A DNA stretch of 64,000 bases from Echinococcus granulosus (GCF_000524195.1 NW_020170404.1:221436-285435); one strand, 5' to 3'; positions 13,624 to 27,535 are shown, counted from the stretch's first letter. The notes: generated from the sequence alone by a model not told the origin. Translations and numbers: made by a program.

Positions 13624-16257
13624 ATAACATCGTGTAATCTAACGCAAGTCTTCAAAGGATCCGGTATATTTTGGAGGTGATTTCCTCCAATCGAAAAGTT
13701 ATTAAATACGGATTTCAGTTGCTTATCATATTCGCTTTGCCATAACATTTATGGAGATGAACTAAAATTAGTGGTTTCCACCCAAAAAGTAAATAAACAA
13801 AGATAGTGATAAAAATTGACATATTGAATAGATTTCTCTTTAAGTAATTAACCCCCTCCTTTGATGATAGACTGTTAAGAAATAACAAGGTCCCTAGACT
13901 GCGATTATTTTTATGTGAAAGAAACTGCGATTGCAAGTATCTGAGATTAGCTTTGCAGGACATGTTTTCTTTTCGGGTCAGTTTTACAATTGTAATACAC
14001 TCAAAGCGGTAATGACAAAGTGGACTTAAGGGGTGCTCTTAAAGTTACTTCAAATTATCACACAAGATGCACAGAAAATCACACTTATAATACGGTCAAA
14101 ATATTTCATTCTTCCTTCACAAAGCCTCAACACTCCTCATTCAGAAAATCGTAGTAATAAGTCTGCGTTGCTAGTAGTGAGTGGAGTTAGGAAATAACAT
14201 TTTATACCCTACTTGGAGTTCGAATGGACCCCTTCTGTTTTCAGTTTCCTTCAAGACTCAATTAGGCCTCTGATTTCAGGCTATTTACCAAAAAATATTT
14301 TAGTGGGTGTACCCCTTCTACTCTGCCATTCATGATAAACAGGGGAGTTCCCTTCCTTTGGACCTAACTTGACTCATGTGGAGCAGTAGGAATGGTAAAT
14401 GGCCATTAAAACACATGGCTGAGTAATACATCAAAGAAATTATTATCTTCAACAACTGACCATATCATTATACGACAAAATAGGGAGTTTTACAGGGGGT
14501 GTGAGTCACGTGGTGAACAAAAAAGGAATGGTCTGCAAGTTTAACCACACATTCGGTGTAATGGGCACTGTCAAACTCTTCTTAGCCAAAGTTCAGCTGT
14601 TTTTAGGCGTATAATGTGGGAGTGTGTGAAGGTATGCAATACGTGGCCACACTGAATTCACATTTGTGCCCATTTCCGGGCCATTGCTATGGTGAAAAAA
14701 GGAAAAAGCTGTTTCCTCTGGACAGGTCTGATCTCTATCTTTTTCAATGGCCTGCTCTCTGACAATTACTATTACCACGACCGCAATGGAGGCATCGATG
14801 ACCTGATGATATGGCAGAGTTGGTTTGCCCTTTCCATCCACGTCTATGTAGTGATTGAGGGGGTGCGAGAGAGTGGGGTAGGAACCAGAATGACGCACTT
14901 TTCATGCTAAAAAGTGTCCATTTGACAATTAATAAACTTTTAGATAAATAATTTTAGTAATGCTCTAGCTAAATGAGGTTTATAAGTTAAAAAGCGATTC
15001 CTCAAAGCCGATTTAGCAGTTTAAAGATCCAAAGATGCTGAAAATTTAGACAAATCATATTCAAGGAATAATAATGCAACAAGATAAAAAAAGAAGAAAG
15101 GCAACTTTCACTCAAATTGTCGATCGCTTCTTTTTACCCTTGAACAATAAGACAGGATAATTAAGAAAATTATAGAGCAGGTGGAAATTAGAAGACTTCA
15201 ATTTACACGCAAATTACAGGTACTCTTGTAGTTCCTAAACCTTAAATGATGTTTTTGCTCCCACATTTTCGGATGAATGGACTAGTAAATAAAGTGTCAC
15301 TGCCGGTTCAAAGGGAACTTAATGTTTGCGAAGACGTTATTTTAGTGCGGTTTGGTCAAGGTGCTTTGAAAGTGAATTTAGTTGAACTAGTAAAATTAAT
15401 TTTATAACCGGGTTTTGAAAATTTCAGCAAAAAATGCACTCTTGCCAAGTGAACATTTTATTTGAAAAATACGCAAGGTAAAAGTAAGAGTAACATTATT
15501 CTATTTTCGTCCACTTTTTAACATTGTAAATATGTTTTCTTAGTACAATTGCGTAAAAGACAAGCAGAAGTGTTGTTTTTACTTGTGAAAAGAATGGGAA
15601 ATTAAAGAAGATTGTTGCACAAACAAAGCAATCTAAAAAGGATTTCGACCACCATCGCTCACAAAGCATATAATCTATTTAAAGTCGTGGCTCTTATGCA
15701 CTATAAAATGTAATTATGGTCAGAACAAATCTACATGTTTTAAGTCCTAAATCTATTTTTGTCTTGTTTAAGCACATTTATTCCTTACATGTCACGGTGT
15801 GGTGTGATCACATTTAGCATAGCGTGATAGAACAAAGGTGTAACAGGTGTGACACCGATGGCTAATGTTTTAAAATAAATGCCTAGAAATTTTTCACGAG
15901 ATGGTTCTAACTTCTGCAAAAAATTGTTTTACACAGACATTTCAGGATTTGTGGATGATTATCCCCGTAACCATTAAGCCGGGCTAGATGTGCACACTGG
16001 AAATTAAGGTGTGAAGTGATATTGATCTACATAATGCAAAAATACTGTTATATATCCACTACTACCATCAGCGCCATCAAAAGTGGATTTATTGTTATGA
16101 GATATTTATGGCCCAAATGTTCCGATGCAAATTTTGTAGGTAGAAAAGTGTAGGCAATAAAAATCAGATGACATTAAAAAAAGCGTCAACTCATATGCTT
16201 AAATAAAATTTTCAAATGGTGTTAAACTACGGGGTGATGGCTTTGGCTACCTGACAG
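13624..16257. other. No gene recognised
   Basis: AT-rich. The interval 14593-14910 is open on both strands without family motifs. No repeat copy seen. Confidence 0.4.
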
Positions 16258-16402
16258 TGAAGGTGTCGACACGATAGGTGCCATAGAAGCCAAACTGGGG
16301 ATTCATGGCGGATGGAAGAAACACAAATTAGTCCCCATCACGGACGATATCTTTCACCATTTGGCGGGTTGCCATATCATCCGATCCAATAGGTGTTGCT
16401 GA
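16258..16402 (+). CDS. Possible last exon of unknown gene (both strands look coding)
   Basis: After an acceptor CTACCTGACAG the plus strand is open for 47 codons (EGVDTIGAIEAKLGIHGGWK... to TGA), followed 84 nt later by AATAAA (16486-16491). The minus strand of the same interval also looks coding (GSDDMATRQMVKDIVRDGD, then a TAA, then FVFLPSAMNPQFGFYGTYRV in the same frame). The plus reading has no internal stop and has a poly(A) signal, so I favour it weakly. The alternative is a minus-strand pseudogene with one nonsense codon. Confidence 0.25.
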
Positions 16403-17527
16403 TTGGAAAGCCTCTCCCTTTTTCCTTTTTATAGCTAGACGTATAATTCCCATTAAATGGACAAATTGACGTGCTTCTATGCCTCAATAAAAAGGCGGTT
16501 TGAGCTCACTGCTGGAGGCGCTTACACCAGTGGAAGTGTTGTTAATTAATCGAAGCCGTTCTTTTCTCCATTTCTCGGTTTGACGTCACAATGCTCTTAG
16601 TGCGGTTCTATCAATTGGAAAGTGGGAGGTCTAGACTCCCGAAGCTTTTAGTTGCTCTGCCAGTGACTCGACCTAATGTCTCACTCAAGTTGGTTCGTAC
16701 ACTTCCCACTAACCCATTCTGAAAAATGGCACCAAAAAGTCTTTGGCCCAATTTTGTCAGTGAAAAACTGCCTTTAGGCAGTATTAACCGAGTTTTGAGA
16801 AGTTCGGTGGCTCTAAGGCACTGTAAAACAACTGAGACTTCCTCTTCATGTACGTGTGAACTTTACCTTTTTTTAAACGGATTCGAATAAGTAAACCTTT
16901 TTAGACAGTCTTTGAAGGGCAATGGTGCACGACAAGAGAGAGAGAGAGGGCATAATTTGAAACTGATGAAAACAAGTGGGCATCTCGGGATCGCATAACC
17001 TCTAGCACTCCTTTCTCATCGGTAGGTGGTAAGAGGAGTCACTTTTATAAGATGTTCGCATTAGTCACTGCGTGGCCGCTTTGTTTTCGGTCATGTCAAT
17101 TTGAGAGAGGCTGACCTCTGCCCTTGTTCAAGTTTGTCTTTGAAATGACTCAAATAATAAGTACATACGAGGTAAGTACAGTATATTTGGACTTGGCTAC
17201 ATTAAGATCGGGTTTTACGGTTCCCTCAGATCTTCTTTCCCTTCTCAAGTGATATCTTTGCCTATTCTCTACTGGACTCCCTTTTCCGTCTGACAGGTAA
17301 AAGTGTGAAGCACCATATTTCCTTACATTTTCACCGAGCCTTTTACATCTTAATCATTCCTAAAATGGTGTCCTCAGGAGGACTTATTGCTAAAGAAATG
17401 TTGATAAATCCCTTTTGAAGTAAATAAACGATATTTTACTGGTGGGTTGGGACGCAGCCTGTTGATTAACATGCACCAGGGAGAGATTTGACTGCTTAAA
17501 ATAGTAGACGATGGGCAATTCACTCAC

Positions 17528-18745
17528 TTTCCTCTCTCTTTTAATGTCCTGGAATTCAGTTTCAATGTTTTGCAACTTTTAATTAAAAAATTAAAACATA
17601 AATGTCAAACTGGAGGTGTTTTTACTGCCATCGTTATTATTTCAAACAGCACAGCCAATCAGGATTGCCTAGCAAAGAGCTAGCAAGGAGTCACAAAATC
17701 TCGATTAAGCCTTCCTCCTCCTTTAAGCACTCACTCATATTTTGATATAGTTTTATTTTTTCGGTCTTTAAATGTGAAAATACCCATTGTTGTCTCACTG
17801 GAATAGCCGCTACCATGTCCTCACCTAGTCAGAGCTAAGTCGGGCAAATTAGACTCATGAATTTTTTCAACTTTCATCAAGAATAAAAAGGAGGGAGAGG
17901 GAGTTCTTAGTCTGCGTTTGGGTGTTGATTTAAAAGCGCTACCATGTATATCAAAGCATATAAGCAAATTACTTCAGTGTATAGATGTCTACCGCATTCA
18001 CCGCTCCTCCTCACGGTACGAAAAGAGGCCGCCGGTGTGGAGGGAGTGAGAGAGAGAGACATGGAAAAGGGAACAACAACAACAACAACAACATGTGGTC
18101 TGAGCTATTATAGGCTTGGCCAATCCGTGAGTTTCGTTTACATGCTAAAGCATTTTCTAAAGCCTTTACTCTTTAAAGTCCCTCTCCTTTCATCAGCGCA
18201 CTGTCCCTCCTCTATGAGATTAAGAAATCCGGGGGTCAATTTGTTCACTTTTAAGCTGTATGAAAGTCTGATGCTTAACTACCTCCAAATTGCTACCACT
18301 TGTGGATAAGTAGAGACACCTTCAAGGTTTACTTGCCTGGAAGTGTTGGAGGCTTGTTAGCAGCACAAGTGTTGTACCAGTGACCTCTCAACCATGATAG
18401 CAAGTAAGCTGACAGTAAAGAAGATGGTCACCTTAATAGGGATAGGTAAAACAACTATGCTCATTTTTCTACCTAAAAAATCGAGAAATAGGGAAATATT
18501 CTCACGTGACCTGCAAAAGTAGACGCTTCATCCAAGAGAAAGCCTAAAAGCAACTTCAGGTTTTGCGGCAATTAGCGTGTGTGGCCAAATCTCATCATGA
18601 TAACGCATTCTTTGTCCCCAAAATTCCATCTTTTTTTAATGCTGAAAACCGATTGATTTACTGAACTGCTTTAGAAGTTGGGGTCTTCCAAATTTAGCGT
18701 ACTCATACGATAAGAAAAAAGGCTTACCCTAAGATCTGCATCCAT
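17528..18745 (-). CDS. Possible 5' exons of an unrecognised minus-strand gene
   Basis: A mini first exon 18745-18728 (ATG, six codons reading MDADLR, donor AGG|GTAAGC) could join in phase 0 to 17575-17528 (16 codons reading LQNIETEFQDIKRERK, donor AAA|GTGAGTG). Charge spacing in the second exon fits a coiled coil. Both exons are very short, the acceptor of the second is AT-rich, and no further exon was secured. Chance assembly cannot be excluded. Confidence 0.22.
18072..18092. repeat. (AAC)n microsatellite
   Basis: About seven AAC units in tandem. Confidence 0.9.
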
Positions 18746-20001
18746 TTTACTGTTCAAACTCGGCCAATCTGACTGTGACAAGATTTGTCTGTTTTAGAGG
18801 ACCCAAATCACATATTTGTCATCTTGGGCTCAGCTAAGAAAGCCGTAGTGTCACATGCATGTGACGCCATTAAGAAATGCGTTCGACGCTACAAAGCCTG
18901 AGCGAGGAGGCTTAAATCCACTGGAAACGTGGAGATGACACCTCTTAAGTCCTTTATCAACCCCTTACAAAAGTCACCACATCTAGAGGTCAAAAAGGCG
19001 ACTTCGGTAAAATGCTAGAATGGTTCTTGCCCATTTGACGCTTGGCTGATGGTGAGTCCACAATTCTTGGGGAAAAAAGCGAGTTTAGTCATGGGGAAAA
19101 AAGTCACATTTACGCTTCCCTGTTTTCCAAGCTTAAGGAGGGGGAGGAGGAGAATAATAATGTATTAACGCTTGTCGTTTGCACTGACCAGAGTGCTCCA
19201 ACGACCCGATGACAGTCGAGGTGATAACACGGTGCCAACAACGCAAACATGGAGATTATTTTAACAAGGAGGCATGAAGGTAGGAAACGACAGAAGCCTT
19301 AAACGTGGCGCTTTGTCAGTTGCAGTTATGTGTCCACTTTTACACAGGAAATGATGCATACTCCCTACTTTCATCTTCATACCAGCGTCAGGGCTAAGCG
19401 CCTCGACTCCGACTAGTCACTAGACTTCAGCAGGACAAAAACATTCTGACTAATTGCTGCTGGTGTACGGTTAATTTTAGACCCCAGTGATTAGTTGCTG
19501 TGATGAGATTTACAGTCGAGATAAAGGCCCGAAAGCAGAAGAAAGCGGTGTGCCTGCTGAGCCTGAAGCACACTAATTCACCGTACAGATGAAATCCAGA
19601 ATGGACAAATTCATCTTTGCCTTTAGAGGCACAAAGAGGCTTTATGTTAAACGCAAGGCGCCGGCTATTATGCTCTAGCCTGTAATTAAGACAGTAAAAT
19701 AGGGAATTATTCAATGTCCGAGGGAAACAGATGCGGTTTCCTACCGCACCACTGTCTGAGGAGCGATTATGAGAGGTACTTTAGGAGTTTCCCCTAGTAT
19801 AAGTACCTTCCCTGCGTCTGAACCACCACCCCTAACACGCAGAGGTTGGAAGGTTAATTTAATTAGACACATTTTACCACCTGATCTTGCACTTCACCTC
19901 ACTTCTCGGCGGTTAGTAGTACAGGCACCGATTTGGGTGTGCTGAGACAGAGAGCAGCTTGTCAAGTTGGTCAGGAGTTGGGACAACTGTTTGTGATTTA
20001 G

Positions 20002-20500
20002 GTGCCTCTTGACACAACTCAGCCTTACAAGCGCTATGAACCATTCAAAGTAACAAGTGAGTTCCTTTAAAATTTATTATTTAGGATCTGAGAAAATTTA
20101 TGGCAGGACTTAAATGACTGTCACTTGAAGATATGTTGGCAAAGTAATAGTCATCCACCTTTATGGACTGAATAGCGTCAAGTTGTTTGGAGCCTTCACA
20201 AAGTTAATTAATGCAGGTAATAAAGAAGGCGCCTTCTAAATACTTCCCTTTTTTCTAGCCGAAGTGATGATTACCCTGAAAATGCTGAATACTGTGGCAA
20301 AGCAGGTAATTGTTAACAATCAGCCCATCCCATCCTCCGAAAGTGCAGTTTTGAAATCGCTTTTAGAGAATAAATTAAAGGATAAGGAAACTTTGGAACG
20401 GAGACGGAGGAAACTGATTGTTACGCGGGTTTGGTTGATTGTACCTTTTGGGTGGGATGCGGCTATCCCACAGGACCGGTCAAACAATATTGACCCCTGA
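20002..20500 (+). CDS. 3' exons of an unrecognised gene
   Basis: Exon 20002-20056 (acceptor GTGATTTAG, donor A|GTGAGTTCC) reads VPLDTTQPYKRYEPFKVT and leaves one base. Exon 20259 onward (acceptor TTTTTTCTAG) completes that codon and reads EVMITLKMLNTVAKQ, continuing as VIVNNQPIPSSESAVLKSLL and a Lys/Glu/Arg-rich helix to a TGA at 20498-20500. The phase match between two independently found exons is the main support. A GTAATTG donor at 20306 could end the second exon early, but the sequence after it still looks coding. The final 25 residues look less protein-like and may be intron. Upstream exons were not found with confidence. No family recognised. Confidence 0.5.
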
Positions 20501-20631
20501 GGAGGAAATGACCTCCGACCCCCTTTAATTCCTGATTACCTGTACACATCCAGCGCTCTTTAGACCACTCTTCTCATTCCAGGGGAAGAAAGCAGAGATG
20601 GAAGGGGGAAGTGCTGAACCCCTTTACATAA

Positions 20632-20821
20632 ATGCGGAATACCTTGGTTGGTTATCAAACTCCCTGTTTTGGCAAGAGGCCGCATAGGGGCTCCACCACT
20701 TTGCCTCCACTGAGCGGCCTGGCCTCCGGGCTATGCCGGTAATCTCCAGACCTTCTACACGTTAACAATACATATTCTGCCCGAGTACTATGTCTTTAGG
20801 GAAGTGTTGGAGTGCTATAAA
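20632..20821 (+). mobile_element. Solo LTR of the TRIM family
   Basis: Contains the shared GAGCGGCCTGGCCTCCGG block, CATATTCTGCCCGAGT and the end GGAGTGCTATA. No internal region or second LTR follows. Confidence 0.8.
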
Positions 20822-23338
20822 TGGCTAACATCACGAACAATCTTCAACATTTGTGGAGAATTAAACTCTTTTTTCCTCTATCATAATGTAAATCAGGCGC
20901 GCTCTCTAAGCCATGAACCAAAAAATACGCAACTTCACAGATCTGGCTTCACCAGTACTAAGCCCAATGGAGATTAGCAGGGAGGAAAAGCATTAAAATT
21001 TCCCATATGAGACGTCTCTACTCTGTCAATCAAGGAGGAATGCGAAGCGACTTTTTTCATACTTTGTTAATAAATGAACCTACAATTGATTGAACCAGAC
21101 ACCTTCTAAGTGATAAAAACGGCAATTTGTTCGCGGTTATTATCCTAGGCGCGGACTTTTCTTGTTACTTTAACGCCTGACTGGAAATAATTGTAGACCT
21201 TCATGTTTTGGAGGCATTTTGGCCTAGTGGTGAAGTAAAATTTCCCTAACTTATATATCTACTATTGAAGAGTTGCAGAAAGTGTGTCAAGTAGCAAGCT
21301 TTCAGGGCGTAACAACATCCTTATGATCAACAATTACATTAGAGAAGGCAATTTTGCCGTTCGCTTGGCAATAAGGCCGCATTAAAGGAGAGAGAAAGAG
21401 TAGGAGGAGGAGAAGGAGGAGGTGGGGAAAACCGCTTAACCAATGTAGTTTTTATTCGTCTCTCAAAGCTTATCGTCCATCAAGGCAACCGCAATTATTT
21501 GTTACAAGTAATATGAGAATAGGAGAAGCTATGGTGGAGATATTGCTCCTCTCTCACTCCCCCCACCTATTCCCAGGGGTTCCAAAAGCCCATAATTACT
21601 ATTGCCAGTGGTGCTGCCATGTCCTTTGTCCTTCGACTGTGACCGTGGGCCAGAGCTTATTTACACTGAATCTGGAAAGACAGTTGCAGTTGTATTTAAA
21701 GGTGAAAAGCCAAACTGGTTGCCCCTTAGCACTACTTATTTCTACTAATTGAGTAGTCTCGAAGGTGGAGTGGGTCATCAGAGGTAATGATGAAATAGCC
21801 CAATGAAAATAACCCCAAATTTACAATTTTAACCTTGATCAATTAATCAAGTAATCTAATCGGAGAATGTAAATCCTGCATAATTAATAATGATTTGGTT
21901 TAGACACTTGGTGAAGAAAGTTGGGGGAATAAAAACATTTATGTTCGCTCGTTATTTAAACTGAAGTACCTTACAACTCGGTAGGCATTTAAGCATTAAA
22001 AAAGCTCACTTCTCAGATGGGGAGGGACAAGGACTAACTGCCCTCAACAATTATGCAATGTGGTGGATGAAGCCTTGAGGAAAAAAGACACACACAGGGA
22101 GAGAGTGGGACATTTGATGGATCACAAAAAGCAGTTATCGTAAGTTTGACAGATGGGTGAACAAGTACCCAGTCCGGATACCTGTCTGTATAACTATTCC
22201 ATATGGCGCGCAAATGAGGCTTAGACACAAGTTGGCTTGTTTGCTTTGAGATAAGAGAGAGGGGGAGTGAGTTGAACCGTTGTAAACGAGGAAAAACTAG
22301 AAGCTTTTATACGGTATTTTGTGGAGGATTAGGGCAGGAAGGGAAGGGAGGAGGAAATCTCCGGACTAGAGAGTCTTCCGTCTACCCTAGTGGCGAAGTT
22401 AAAGGGGATACAATCGGAAGAATCGGAATGAGAGTGGTCCAAGAGCCGGAGGCGCACAACTCCCGTAATTGTTGCGTGCCAAATGATGGCACTTTAGACT
22501 ATATGCGTGATGGAGCGATAGGCTGCCCTCATCAAGGCATGATTTGCACGACTAAATACACCCGTTGTCAACACGAAAAGTAAGTCTGCCGAATAAGCAA
22601 AAAAATCCTTTCATAAAGAGAAGTTTTGGTGAACCCGAAAATCATTGTTGCGTAACTGGAACACGGCGGTGATTGCCGTGATCGTGCGCCCTCCTCTGGC
22701 CCTGCTCTGGCCTTACTCGGCGGTGGCGGTGAGGTCTTGCGTGGTATTAACACCACAAAAATTATTACTTTTTATTCTCCAAAGTAAAAATGTGCGTGGA
22801 AATTTGTTTCCGGTAAGACGTTTGATGTTGCTTCTTCAATGTGCGGCAGCCAATTGGAGTTTTTTTAACAAAAATTCCCGACCAAAGCATCGGATGCTTA
22901 AATATCGAGGTCGGATGTGAAGATTTGGGGCAACTTTATCGCATATTTGGTTAATATCACTCCTAAAAATTAAGATAGTTTTTCTCGATAATAAACACGG
23001 CATTATTGGGAATAAGCATGACCTTGACCCGAGGTATGAAGGGTTACACTAACACTTCTCAGGTGTCGCACACATAAAGGTATGTGTGGGAGAGAGAGGA
23101 TGAACTCACGTGAAAAAGTGGGTGAGGCGCGATCCAGAGTGCGGAGTCCAAAGAAGTTGCATCGAGTAGTAGTGGATGGAGGCTGCGTGGCGAGGTGGGC
23201 AAAATTATCTTTCCAGGCGTACACGTGCCCGTGCTCTCCCTACACACGCACATACACACGCACGCATTCATCCCGCTGAAGACACACACATGGGACGCGA
23301 CTGCTCATTCACACCCATTGGTCAGCTTCTGAGTCCAA
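20822..23338. other. No gene secured
   Basis: A 103-codon plus frame (22272-22583) ends at an AAAA|GTAAGT donor-like site and contains a Cys-rich stretch beginning NCCVPNDG. It could be part of an exon, but the N-terminal half is low complexity and no acceptor is clear. Minus frames at 23003-23289 reflect the CA-rich repeat. Confidence 0.35.
23236..23293. repeat. CA-rich simple repeat
   Basis: Imperfect ACAC/CGCA-rich tract. Confidence 0.75.
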
Positions 23339-23848
23339 TTACAGCGGAGTGGGGAGGATGTTGGTGACAATGGGCTCTGATGAGTTCGTGCCTTCCATTT
23401 CCATGTTGATGTCATCGTCCACGGATGCTGTAGATACGTATCGCTTCAAGCACAGATTTGGGAAAGTGTGGCCGTATTAGCCGCCGATTCACAGTTCTTC
23501 TCCAAAATAAACTAATTCTATAAGTGTTTTACTACTAGGTAGTTTGAAAAGTAATGGGAATCTTAAAATATACAGCGGGTCGTCCCTTTAATTTCCACGA
23601 CGATATCACCATCCATTCTTTTGGCTGCCCAACAGAGATCTATTTTAGGGACAAGACAATGGGAGAGATTTTGGGAACTAACTTTCAAACTGCTCCACCA
23701 TCTACTTTTGGGCAACTGTTCATATTTGGCGATAGTTCCCAGTTTGAAATCCCTTCCATACCATTTGATTTGAGTGCCTGATAATAGCCACTTACTCTTA
23801 CCTCGAATTTATGTTGGTGTCCATAACAATGCGTGCGGCCTCCACTCA
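23339..23848 (-). CDS. 3' exons of an unrecognised gene
   Basis: Minus-strand exon 23848-23802 (acceptor ACTCATTAG, donor CGAG|GTAAGAGTAAG) encodes SGGRTHCYGHQHKFE and ends in phase 0. Exon 23443-23339 (acceptor CTTGAAG) encodes RYVSTASVDDDINMEMEG and a Ser/Pro tail ending PTPL and TAA. The strong donor, compatible phase and acidic C-terminal composition suggest a real gene end. The reading frame runs a little upstream of the chosen acceptor, and the opposite strand is partly open too, so the boundaries are tentative. The rest of the gene would lie above 23.85 kb; I did not find it. Confidence 0.4.
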
Positions 23849-26800
23849 CTAATGAGTTTATAAGAGTGAAGAGGTGGTGAAAACTTCGGTGAACAGCACG
23901 CTGTTAACTACATCTTCTCGGTTCAAGTAGGTTCAGTAGACCGGTGTCTGGGTTCTTTTAAGGAACTCGGACTTTTCCAGCTGAAAAGCCTCCCAGCATC
24001 ACAGTTTTCTCCATAGTCTGGTAATTAAGTTACTGTAAATTGTCATAAAAACGCTGTCTTCCGTAAAGGTAATGGCCGTGCCAAGAAAATATACGACCAA
24101 TCGCAATGGTAAACAAATGGGTACATGCCTTTATTCCCTAACAAAAAACAAAGAGGATGTGGAGTAGATTGGGGCGTCTTGAAGCAGTGGGGGAATTAGT
24201 GATAGGGTACAAATGGAGTAATTGAAAATTGCGAACAATGGAGAGGGAATGGGGAGGCAAATCCAATGGCGACTGAAAAATGAATCATCAAGAGAGACGT
24301 TTTTACAGAGTTACAGCAAGACAAATGTGCCCAAGAGGCGCTTACAACATTGACTTTTTGAAAAAAAGTGGGAAAGGAATAAATGAACTTGAATTTGAAT
24401 GGTTGGGAGAGTATTGTAGGTCGATTAAATGGCGACTCCAACTTTAAGATAAGAAGGGCTCAGTGTGAAAGCAAAGAAGTTTTTCCGAAGTGCGTGTTGA
24501 ACTACTCGGGCGTCCGCAGATTCTACCTACGCTCTGTGGTATGGCCTTTGGACCAACCTGGTAACCTCTCAGACCTTCAGCGTATTCAGCGAAGGTTCGG
24601 AAAGCCACAATATCAAAAGTGAATATTTAAATAATGTGCTGAAGAAGCGAGTCCCATTAAAAAAGTGTAGAAGATGGAGGTGTATTCTCATTTTTTGGTC
24701 TCGACCTAACTGAGTGAGTGATTGATTGAGAGAAGCAATGGAAACAGAGATACAAAGAAGTGCAACACAACAACAGACGATGGAGTAGGATGAAGGATGT
24801 AAAATCCTTCACTTTTACAGTTATAATGATCTATTTGGTGTTTGATTCAGGTATCTCAAGGATCTCGCCAAATCTCGTCCATCTGCTAGTTTCATCTCTA
24901 GCAGAGTACCAGGTCATGCCGCACCAGATTTGTTTGTTATCTTGGCAAAAAGGACCGATTTGCTTATTTAGTCTCAGCAGACAGCTTTACGTACAGATTT
25001 CTCTCAGCAAAATTTAGTCGCCCATCTTAATCCAACTGATCCTCTCTTGTTCAAAACTGCGAAAGTCGGTCTAGTCTATGTGGGAGAATACATATTGTTT
25101 CTCCGAAAAGATAGGTATAAATTTAAAGTAGAAAATGCTTTCCCCTTTAAAATAAACATCTGGGTTAAGTAATCCATGGATCGTTCTTCTCGGAGTGAAA
25201 GAAAATGGCCTGTGGAAGAGAATAAGTAACTCCATTAGCGTCCAGCGACGGCATGCAGTCGAGGGCCTTTAATTCTGATGAGGAAAAACACATCCATCAG
25301 AAAATTAACTAGGGTATACACTAGGATGAACGGCAGTCCAAGCATAATTGTCGCGTAGGTGGTCCATTGCTTTAAGTCAAATGAGCCACTGAACCGTGGA
25401 TGCTGCTAATGGACACAAGGTGGCCCGCTGCGCACCGCCCGAGAATCATGCCATAGCTGTTGCCCCTTCTAGCCTGTTTTTCCCAAGGAAAGTTTAAAAA
25501 TTACGTTAGTTGAAATAATTTGGAGAAGTTGTGGAAAGAACTGCAGTGGTAAGAGAAAATAAAGAAGTTTATTTAGTCCTATTCAAGGAGGTTAATTTCT
25601 TCATTGAACCTTCAAATAGGCAGAACGTGCTTACTACGCGGTTTGGAATGTTTATCAGAACGTGACTATGGGCTAATAAGACTGAGTTAGAAAATCCAAG
25701 GAAACGTGTCCACTTTTTAAAAAGACGCAAAGTTACGTCTTAAGTGTTTAATAATCAAACAAATATCACTCAAAATTTGTGCATGAAATCTAGTCAAATC
25801 TGTTTGTAACAAACTTGTTCCAGTGGGTTGTAAAAACAGGGGCAGAATTTGCCAATTTCAACAGCCTTTTTTACCCTAACATGTTACTGGGGTATCATTT
25901 AAAAATTAGGAGCAAAACCAATAAAAAAGAAGCGGAAAAGAAACAACTCAAATCGTGACCGGTTTGGTTTGTTAATTCAAACATTCCAAATAAACCTTGA
26001 GAGCGCAAGATGTGACAGTGAAGTAAATTCACGTTAATTATCGAATAAAATAATGTATTTTGAATTTATATGTGAGGTAAAAGGTTTTGCTTGTATTTAC
26101 TACGCTAGTGTAAAAAACGTCGAGACCACATGTTGAATGTGGAATCCCACAAAAATGTTGGAATACATTAAAATGCTCCAAATTTATAAGGAAGCACAGG
26201 AACTTTTTGGCCTCATTTCCTGTTTGTGGTTTTTGTTTTCCACTAAATAATTGGTTCATAGCATTGGAAGTTGGAGAAATAGCACACTCCCGAACAATGA
26301 ACTTGGTCATTCTCAAAAGACGGTATATAAAGCCATATCATAATAATAAGTCTTATCCAGAAAAAGAAAGCGTAGGCAACTGGCAGGGGAGGAGGGTTAT
26401 GCTGAGCATGGGACCTGCTTGTACGAGTCGAATTATGGTCGGATGTGTGGAGCGGTATCTTGACAGACGTGCATTGTTACCAAGGTAAAAGTAAACGTAA
26501 GTTGACAGTCGACGTGGTGGCGCGGTGAGCAGTAACCCACATTATCGTGCAGAACAAAAAGAAGAAATGGATCAGCAAGAAAGGAGCAAGATATTAGTAG
26601 TTTGGCTCTTTAGAAGGAAGAAGTATTCAGAATTATTAGTGGAATCGTTTTTTTCCTAATTTGTCCATTTATGCAGACCTGGCATTTGTCATTTAGCGTC
26701 ATTTTACAGGTTGTTTGTCAAGCTCTTAAAACTACTTTAAAAATTAAACATTTACGTAACATGGCTTATAAAATTTATTTTTGACTTGCACTGGAGTCGG

Positions 26801-27535
26801 AAACTAAAAGAGAAACCAATTTGTGCAAAGAAAATGAATTATACATGTCAATTTTAAATCATCAAGCTTTCAAATTTCAGCAATTCCGAGGAAAGTTTAC
26901 TTTTTCCCATTGTCTGCCCTTGATAATTCAAGCGGACTTTGGAACAATACTTTGGGAGAGATGTTAAAGGACTCTTTTGGTATTCTCTAATTAAAATAAC
27001 ATTATTTATTTAGGGGTTTGAGCCACAAACTCAATCGCTGAGAAGGAAAGTTGACGACCTCACTAATGACTGTGATATATTTTAAAAAATGTTTGCAAAA
27101 GTAACATGGACGATTTTTACCTGGGTGATTAGTTTGACAGGCTATTAATTGGGACTTAATTAACACGATTAATTGATATCATCTGCTGCAATAAGAAAAG
27201 ACCCGGCCAATTTAATTCCTTACTAAGTGATAGCGCAACACAATATTATGCTAAATTTTTTGATATAGATTAGCAGCAAGCGCTTTTAAATTCTAAGGGA
27301 TAATTTTGCTTACTTTTGTAAATGTAAATAAGCTTTAATTGAGTTCACTCCAATCTACATTGATGGCAAAATACTACGGATGTGGAAATGCAGGCCTCTT
27401 CCAGATACGATAAAACTTCACCCATCCTCTTGTTATGTTGCCGCATTTTGACAACATTGTACTCGTGTCTTTAATAAAAAAGTAATTTTTTGCTTTAACA
27501 AAAGAGTGTTTTTTAGAAAAATTTGACAAGAATAC
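23849..27535. other. No gene recognised
   Basis: AT-rich with scattered short frames. The 5' part of the minus-strand gene ending at 23339 may lie here, but no convincing exon was found. Confidence 0.4.
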
